Shown here piece by piece: positions 59,434-64,000 of a stretch of DNA of 64,000 nt. Both the position numbers and the translations under genes were made by a program. The notes beneath the pieces were generated by a model. It was not told the DNA's origin. It worked only from the letters and a program-made list of their open reading frames with translations, and did not search any database. This DNA comes from Pseudomonas sp. JAI120. Lineage in GTDB: Bacteria; Pseudomonadota; Gammaproteobacteria; Pseudomonadales; Pseudomonadaceae. Every line of letters begins with the position of its first letter. The stretch's first letter is position 1. The DNA is taken from contig NZ_JACHCZ010000010.1 in NCBI RefSeq assembly GCF_014207255.1, positions 41,216 through 105,215 of the forward strand. The letters run 5' to 3'.

Positions 59434-59580
59434 GGAAAAGCTCTCAGCAGATGTGGGAGATTTCACAATGCAAAATCAACCTTAGCGCAACCTTAGTTGG
59501 CAACGCGCGGTAACATCTTTGCCGAAATAGCCTCGGCCAGAACCCGGCATGATGCCGCCGATTCCCACAGAGACTTTGCT

Positions 59581-60243
59581 ATGCGCCTACTCCTTGTCGA
59601 AGATGATCGTGCCCTTGGCCAAGGGATTCGCGTGGCATTGGGCGTTGAAGGCTACACCCTGGATTGGCTGCAGGATGGCGTTGCGGCCCTGTATGCCCTG
59701 CGCACGGAAAACTTCGATCTGTTGCTGCTCGACCTCGGCCTGCCGCGCCTCGATGGCCTGGATTTGTTGCAGCAACTGCGCGCCGAGCAGCACGACCTGC
59801 CGGTGTTGATCCTCACTGCCCGCGACGGCACCGCCGAGCGCATCGCCGGTCTGGACGCCGGTGCCGACGACTACCTGGTCAAACCCTTCGATGTGGAAGA
59901 ACTCAAGGCCCGCGTGCGCGCCTTGTTGCGCCGCAGTCAGGGCCGCGCGCAACCGATGCTGGAACATGCCGGCGTCAGCCTCGATCCGGCCACTCAGCAA
60001 GTGCGGTATTTGGATGAAGACATCATCGTCACCCCCATGGAATACCAACTGCTGCACCAACTGATGGTACGCCCCGGCAAAGTGGTGACCCGCGAGCGCC
60101 TGTCCCGCGCGTTGTATGGCTGGCAGGACCGGGTCGAGAGCAACACCTTGGAAGTGTTGATCCACAACCTGCGTAAAAAGTTATCCACCGAGCTGATCCG
60201 CACCGTGCGCGGTGTTGGCTATGTACTGGCGCTTAAACCATGA
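59581..60243 (+). CDS. OmpR-family response regulator (QseB/PmrA-like)
   Basis: 220-residue regulator. Receiver: acidic pair EDD (7-9), phospho-acceptor Asp51 in LLLLDLGLPRLDG, Lys101 in DYLVKPFDVEELKA. The C-terminal winged helix includes LSRALYGWQDRVESNTLEVL and LIRTVRGVGYVLAL. The start at 59581 gives MRLLLVEDDRALG. It overlaps the kinase gene by four bases (ATGA) and is divergent from the PepSY-b561 operon, its likely target. Confidence 0.93.
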   Translation: MRLLLVEDDRALGQGIRVALGVEGYTLDWLQDGVAALYALRTENFDLLLLDLGLPRLDGLDLLQQLRAEQHDLPVLILTARDGTAERIAGLDAGADDYLVKPFDVEELKARVRALLRRSQGRAQPMLEHAGVSLDPATQQVRYLDEDIIVTPMEYQLLHQLMVRPGKVVTRERLSRALYGWQDRVESNTLEVLIHNLRKKLSTELIRTVRGVGYVLALKP

Positions 60244-61592
60244 CCTCCGTGCGTGCACGCATCCTCATCCCTGTCCTGGTGCTGATCCTGTTGGGCGACG
60301 CCCTGATCAGCTGGCTGGTATTGCGCGACAGCCACCACGAAATCGAGGAAGTCTACGACGCCCAACTCGCCCAAAGCGCGCGCCTGTTGCAAGGCGTATT
60401 GCGCCAGCGCGACCCTGGCGAAGCCGACTGGGACCGCCTGTACCAGGCCTTCGATCAAGCGATGAGCCGTGTCGGCGAGGACGGTGTCGCCCACCCTTAT
60501 GAAACGCGGTTGACCTTCCAGGTGTGGCGCAGCGACGGCCAATTACTCGTACGCTCCGCCGAAGCGCCAGTGTTGGCCGCACCGCCGGCTACCCTCGGCT
60601 CCCACGACATCCTGGACAACGGCAACGACTGGTGCGCCTTTCTCCTTGCCGACCCGCAACAGGGCCTGCTGATCTGGGTGGGCGAGCGCGACGATATTCG
60701 TCAGGACGTGATCCAGCGCATCATGCGCCACACCCTCTGGCCCACCTTGATCGGCGTGCCGCTGCTCACTGTATTGATCTGGCTGGTGATCGGCTGGGGT
60801 CTCAAGCCCTTGCGCGCCATGGCCCGCAAGATTCGCGGGCGCACTGCCGGGACCCTGCAACCGCTGCACCTCAAGCCGCTGCCCAGCGACTTGGAGCCGA
60901 TGCAAACCGCGCTCAACCGGCTGTTGGTGCAAGTGGATGACCTGTTGGAACGCGAACGCCGTTTCATCGCTGACGCTGCCCACGAACTTCGCACCCCTCT
61001 GGCAATCCTGCGCATCCACGCGCAAAACGCCCAAAGTGCCGGCACCGAGGCCCAGCGGCGCGAAGCGTTGGACTTCCTAGTCAACGGCGTCGACCGCGCC
61101 ACCCGCATTGGCAGCCAACTGCTGACCATGGCGCGCATCGAGCCGCAGTTGAACAACCCTAAGCGCAGCCGCGTACAACTCACCGAGCTGGTGCGCGAAG
61201 AACTCGCCGAACTGACACCGCTGGCCATGGAAAAAGGCGTGGAGTTGGTGTTGGAAGGGGATGAAGACTGCTGGATCGAAACCGAGCCGGTAGCACTGGC
61301 CATCGCCCTGCAAAACCTGGTGACCAACGCCCTCAACTTCTCCCCGCCGGGCAGCGAAGTGAAAGTAGTGATTGGTGCCCATTGCCTCAGCGTGGAGGAC
61401 CAGGGGCCGGGCATTGATGAGGCGGAAATGGGGCGTTTGTTCGAGCGGTTCTACAGCCGTGGCAATGCCAATGGCGCAGGGTTGGGGCTGGCAATTGTGG
61501 AGATGATCGTGGGCAAGATCGGCAGCCGGCTGGCGCTGCATAACCGGGAGCAGGGCGGGTTGTGCGCGCGGTTGGTGTTTAACGAGGCCTGA
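60240..61592 (+). CDS. Sensor histidine kinase (QseC/PmrB-like)
   Basis: 450-residue membrane kinase. Helix 1 about 8-27, periplasmic sensor about 28-165, helix 2 about 171-190, HAMP, then the H-box FIADAAHELRTPLAILRIH and ATP-binding motifs LVTNALNFS, EDQGPGIDEAEMG and GAGLGLAIVEMI. Partner of the preceding regulator, with which it is coupled. Ligand unknown; the sensor has no clear acidic iron motif of the PmrB sort. Confidence 0.92.
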   Translation: MTSVRARILIPVLVLILLGDALISWLVLRDSHHEIEEVYDAQLAQSARLLQGVLRQRDPGEADWDRLYQAFDQAMSRVGEDGVAHPYETRLTFQVWRSDGQLLVRSAEAPVLAAPPATLGSHDILDNGNDWCAFLLADPQQGLLIWVGERDDIRQDVIQRIMRHTLWPTLIGVPLLTVLIWLVIGWGLKPLRAMARKIRGRTAGTLQPLHLKPLPSDLEPMQTALNRLLVQVDDLLERERRFIADAAHELRTPLAILRIHAQNAQSAGTEAQRREALDFLVNGVDRATRIGSQLLTMARIEPQLNNPKRSRVQLTELVREELAELTPLAMEKGVELVLEGDEDCWIETEPVALAIALQNLVTNALNFSPPGSEVKVVIGAHCLSVEDQGPGIDEAEMGRLFERFYSRGNANGAGLGLAIVEMIVGKIGSRLALHNREQGGLCARLVFNEA

Positions 61593-61607
61593 AGCGATCA
61601 CGGCTCA

Positions 61608-61650
61608 AATGTGGGAGCTGTCGAGCCCCTGCATCGCGGTCGCTCCACTG
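61608..61650. repeat. Degenerate REP element
   Basis: AATGTGGGAGCTGTCGAGCC then CCTGCATCGCGGTCGC resembles the common fluorescens element AATGTGGGAGCTGGCTTGCC followed by TGCGAT, but is decayed. 16 bases after the kinase stop. Confidence 0.5.
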
Positions 61651-61716
61651 CGGAACATTTTGTTTAATCACTGGTCCAGTTTTCATGATCTGTCACCCTG
61701 ATAAGGACATCCTCCC

Positions 61717-62283
61717 GTGAAGCGAATCGCACTGCTCTCCCTCGCCCTGGCCCTGTGCGCCTGCCAATCCAACCAACGCGACTCATCCCCCAGCCTGCTC
61801 AAGGATGGTATTCAACTGCGCCAGAAAACCGTGGCCGTCGATGCTGAGCACGCCAAAGTCATCATGAAAGCCTACGGCGGCACCGCTCCCGTCGAGTTCT
61901 CGATACGCCGCGAAGGCGACCCCGATGAACGCATGGAAACCCTGGGCACGGTGATGGATACAGGTGAAGGCCGCGTCTTCAACTGGATTGCAAAGCTCAA
62001 CCAGACCGTAGCCAGCGCGGGGTTCAAGCGCTTCCCGCAGTTGGAGATCCAGGCAGATCCTGGCAAGAAGCTGACCGTCGCCAGTTCGTCCACCGACTCA
62101 CGCCCTGGCATCTACGCCATTTGCGGGCCTCTGTTAAGTAGCTTCCAGCCTGAAAAGGGCAAGGTGTATCTGGTGGAGTTCCAGTTCAAACCTTCCTCGT
62201 GTGCGCAGCAGGTGTTTGATATTACGGATCCGGCGAATCGGGTTCTGATTGTGGGGGAGGGGAGTGAGGCGAAAGAGGGCTAG
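61717..62283 (+). CDS. Putative lipoprotein
   Basis: 188-residue protein with a lipobox (LALALCACQSNQ) and no recognised domain. A GTG start at 61717 is supported by AAGGAC upstream. Two later cysteines (IYAICGPLL and PSSCAQQVF) could pair. Middle part includes VAVDAEHAKVIMKAYGGTA. Function unknown. Confidence 0.75.
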   Translation: MKRIALLSLALALCACQSNQRDSSPSLLKDGIQLRQKTVAVDAEHAKVIMKAYGGTAPVEFSIRREGDPDERMETLGTVMDTGEGRVFNWIAKLNQTVASAGFKRFPQLEIQADPGKKLTVASSSTDSRPGIYAICGPLLSSFQPEKGKVYLVEFQFKPSSCAQQVFDITDPANRVLIVGEGSEAKEG

Positions 62284-62850
62284 GTGGACGGCCGAACAAA
62301 TGCGGATGCTGCGCCTGGAAGGGCCTGAAGGTTTGATACTTCCAGCGCTCTCCGTCAGGGGCTTCGTCTGATCGTGCTTCAACCAGGTGGCCTGCGAACT
62401 TGATCAACTATTGAGCGCAATGCGCCAGAATTTTCGGTGTGGTTTGATTACCTTCCACAAGATTTTCGATAACTGGATTCTTTCGTTTACGTAGTCGGGT
62501 TGTGATGGTGACTCTTCTTAAAAGCAGCCTGGCTCGCTTCTTTGTGTGGGGGGAGTGAGCCTACGAGGTGGGGCAAAGGGGGGGGGAGTTGGCTTTGTTC
62601 GATGGTGGATGTGGGAAACTTCAGCTATTGAGTATGGTTTTTCTCAACTTGTTTGACGAGGTTGTGTGTAGTCAGCGGCGGTTTACTTTAACCAGTTCGT
62701 GATGGCGTAACCGCACTTCTTCAATCGTGGCAAACACTAGAAAGTCCGCTCGCAGCCGGCATTGCCGTGGCAGATTAATCGGGCTCGGTTCAACAGCGTG
62801 GATGACGATCAGTCAGCGTCATCGGTGATCTCCTGAAGCAAGCCCGCCGA
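62284..62850. other. 567-base gene-poor stretch
   Basis: No intact gene. Base composition swings between A/T-rich runs and G runs (GGGGGGGAG near 62580), unlike the coding regions around. A 46-codon open frame on the minus strand (62672-62812) looks coding-like and is listed separately. The rest shows no structure I can name. Confidence 0.6.
62672..62812 (-). pseudogene. Possible 3' remnant of a broken gene
   Basis: A minus-strand frame ends at a TGA at 62672 and reads back for 46 codons to a stop, with no ATG: ...RLRADFLVFATIEEVRLRHH then ELVKVNRR. The composition (Leu, Arg, Val, Glu) is more coding-like than the surroundings, but no ribosome site or start is visible. Likely a truncated fragment; a chance frame is possible. 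Confidence 0.25.
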
Positions 62851-63222
62851 TCAAGTCAGCAGGTGCTTGGAGATCAGGCGGGAGATTTCGACAATCGAGG
62901 TCTTGCCGGTGAACTCAAATTTCACTTTTCCCAGCGACGAAAAGTAAATCTCCAGTTCCGAATCCAGGTCAAACGTCCCGGACGTTTCCACCGAGTACGC
63001 GACGATGTTTTTGTACGGCAGCGAAGTGAAGTCCTTCTTGCTGCCGGTGATGCCTTGCACGTTCACCGCGATGATGCGTTTGGTGGTGAATACCACGCCG
63101 TCGCGCATGGCTTTGTAGGCGTCGACGACTTCTTCGCCGTCCAGCAGCAGGGCTGCGACGCGTTCGGCGTATTCGTTGTTTTGTTTGAGTTTGAAGAAGC
63201 CTTTGTTGTTGAAGTCGATCAT
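62851..63222 (-). CDS. Bacterial PH-domain protein
   Basis: 123-residue cytoplasmic protein with a pleckstrin-homology-like fold: AMRDGVVFTTKRIIAVNVQG followed by KKDFTSLPYKNIVAYSVETS and the C-terminal helix. Such small proteins (YvbH type) are widespread and of unknown function. AAGGACC seven bases before the ATG at 63222. The 109-residue gene upstream ends 24 bases away, so the two are probably an operon. Confidence 0.85.
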   Translation of the reverse strand: MIDFNNKGFFKLKQNNEYAERVAALLLDGEEVVDAYKAMRDGVVFTTKRIIAVNVQGITGSKKDFTSLPYKNIVAYSVETSGTFDLDSELEIYFSSLGKVKFEFTGKTSIVEISRLISKHLLT

Positions 63223-63246
63223 GTGACGGTCCTTGTGGTGAGTCGG

Positions 63247-63576
63247 TTATTGGATGGCTTTAAGGTAGTCCTTCAGTGCCACGAGCGGTGGGTTGAGTTC
63301 CTCCAGCGTGCTGACTTGCTGTACGTCGCTAGACAACCACTGCAACTCACGCCCCAGCACCGTATCGGCGCCACCCAAAGTGGTCAGCGCCTGCACCACA
63401 CACTCATCTATCTTCAGCAGAATTCCCGACAGATCCCCCTGCCGCACCAGCAACCCAAATACCTCCCGTTCATACCCATCCATCACCAGGTCATCCCTCA
63501 ACACCGGGCTGCCGCCGTCCTCCTCATGCACGAGCTTGAGTGCAAAGAGCGCAACAGCTTCCAGCGTCAATTCCAT
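63247..63576 (-). CDS. Conserved hypothetical protein upstream of the PH-domain gene
   Basis: 109-residue helical, acidic protein (MELTLEAVALFALKLVHEED...) that I do not recognise. GAGG lies seven bases before the ATG at 63576. Its spacing (24 bases) to the PH-domain gene suggests one transcript. No membrane segment or catalytic motif is seen. Confidence 0.65.
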   Translation of the reverse strand: MELTLEAVALFALKLVHEEDGGSPVLRDDLVMDGYEREVFGLLVRQGDLSGILLKIDECVVQALTTLGGADTVLGRELQWLSSDVQQVSTLEELNPPLVALKDYLKAIQ

Positions 63577-63864
63577 GGTGTCGGTTCCTCAGGGTTCGGG
63601 GCGGAGGGCGATGATCACTGTTCTGGGCGTGAAAAAAAAGACCTGGTGCGTACCGGGTTTCGGATGTTCTGCAGTATTGATGAGAACCCGTATGCGGCCG
63701 GCCTGACTTCACGGTTCGATGTCACTGACAACACGGCCGTGGTTCTTGGCTGCTGGCCAAGTACACCTTCTATATAGAAGCAATGACGCCCCCTTTAATA
63801 AGAAGGCCTTTATTGCGTCGTGGTGTGTGGGGCTTTTGTTAAGGAAAGTTTTTCCAGAAGGGGG
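63577..63864. other. Intergenic stretch before the rRNA promoters
   Basis: No supported gene. A short plus-strand frame near 63664-63777 lacks a ribosome site. A/T content rises toward the promoter region. Confidence 0.5.
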
Positions 63865-63892
63865 TTGACCACGCAATTCAATACTGTATTAT
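63865..63892 (+). promoter_or_regulatory. Upstream promoter of an rRNA operon
   Basis: TTGACC (63865-63870) and TATTAT (63887-63892) are 16 bases apart, followed by the GC-rich discriminator TCGCCTCCCGC. The sequence after it (GACGAGAGATCGGAAGCGCA, GTGGTTGAAGTTGTTGAAGA) is the leader I know from Pseudomonas 16S rRNA operons. The start would be near 63900. Confidence 0.75.
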
Positions 63893-63974
63893 TCGCCTCC
63901 CGCTGACGAGAGATCGGAAGCGCAAGTGGTTGAAGTTGTTGAAGAAATCTTCGAAAGCTTCTGAAAATAATCAC

Positions 63975-64000
63975 TTGACAGCAAATGAGGCTGCTGTAGA
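63975..64000 (+). promoter_or_regulatory. Main rRNA operon promoter, cut by the window end
   Basis: TTGACA (63975-63980), 16-base spacer, and TAGA at 63997-64000, the first four bases of the expected TAGAAT. The string CACTTGACAGCAAATGAGGC is typical of Pseudomonas rrn promoters, and A/T-rich sequence upstream (TCTGAAAATAATCA) can serve as UP element. The 16S gene should begin a few hundred bases past the edge. Confidence 0.85.

Noticed and set aside
63664..63777. Small plus-strand frame with Asp/Thr-rich product
   Set aside because: No Shine-Dalgarno sequence and no recognisable domain; too short to support by eye.
1..64000. Prophage, insertion sequence, CRISPR array or tRNA gene
   Set aside because: No transposase, integrase, repeat-spacer pattern or cloverleaf was found in reading through; only REP-type repeats are present.

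Overview
The window is chromosomal DNA from a GC-rich gammaproteobacterium, almost certainly a Pseudomonas of the fluorescens group. The grounds are Pseudomonas-type gene order (ispB / rplU-rpmA-obgE; gpx-OYE-glycosyltransferase-cysZ-trxB; folM-folE-folX next to a flavodoxin, a LysR regulator and cidAB), a complete cyoABCDE operon, fluorescens-type REP/REPIN palindromes, and a right edge that stops inside what reads as a Pseudomonas rRNA operon promoter. No insertion sequence, prophage, CRISPR array or tRNA gene was seen. Long reading frames lying antisense to real genes are GC-bias shadows and are left out.

Layout. 1-8.7 kb: a truncated chemoreceptor, FKBP isomerase, a small gene behind a Fur box, yjdM, ispB, rplU-rpmA, obgE, proB, creA. 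8.8-16.8 kb: glutathione peroxidase, Old Yellow Enzyme, glycosyltransferase, cysZ, trxB, and a minus-strand cluster folM-folE-folX-DUF1244-hopJ that fits tetrahydromonapterin synthesis. 17-19.2 kb: a candidate blue-light module (LitR-like MerR regulator, PilZ-like protein, short LOV photoreceptor). 19.3-24.8 kb: flavodoxin, LysR, CidA/CidB, class II aldolase, epoxide-hydrolase-like protein, SDR. 25-33 kb: DUF1302/DUF1329 pair, MalT-type LuxR regulator, AraC, EamA exporter. 33-36.6 kb: divergent norR/hmp nitric oxide defence with three clear operator palindromes, then dsbB. 37.4-43 kb: cyoABCDE and queC.

43-49.9 kb: an apparently exported PLP aminotransferase, an unrecognised protein, a class III aminotransferase, a PAS-GGDEF diguanylate cyclase, a large PhoD-like phosphatase and a 66-residue protein. 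50-53.6 kb: a red-light module, bphP-bphO plus a single-domain response regulator. 53.7-54.7 kb: a second-type Coq7-like protein and a cytochrome c. 54.7-61.6 kb: a tightly packed five-gene operon (PepSY protein, cytochrome b561, sialidase-like protein, membrane protein, LTA-synthase-like sulfatase) divergent from a two-component system. The last 2.4 kb hold a lipoprotein, a PH-domain gene pair and gene-poor DNA leading into tandem rRNA promoters.

Most interesting: two photoreceptor systems of different colours within about 36 kb, the first a LOV gene next to a PilZ-like gene and facing a MerR regulator that appears to lack cobalamin ligands; and the PepSY-b561-sialidase-LTA-synthase operon with its own two-component system, whose joint function I cannot name.
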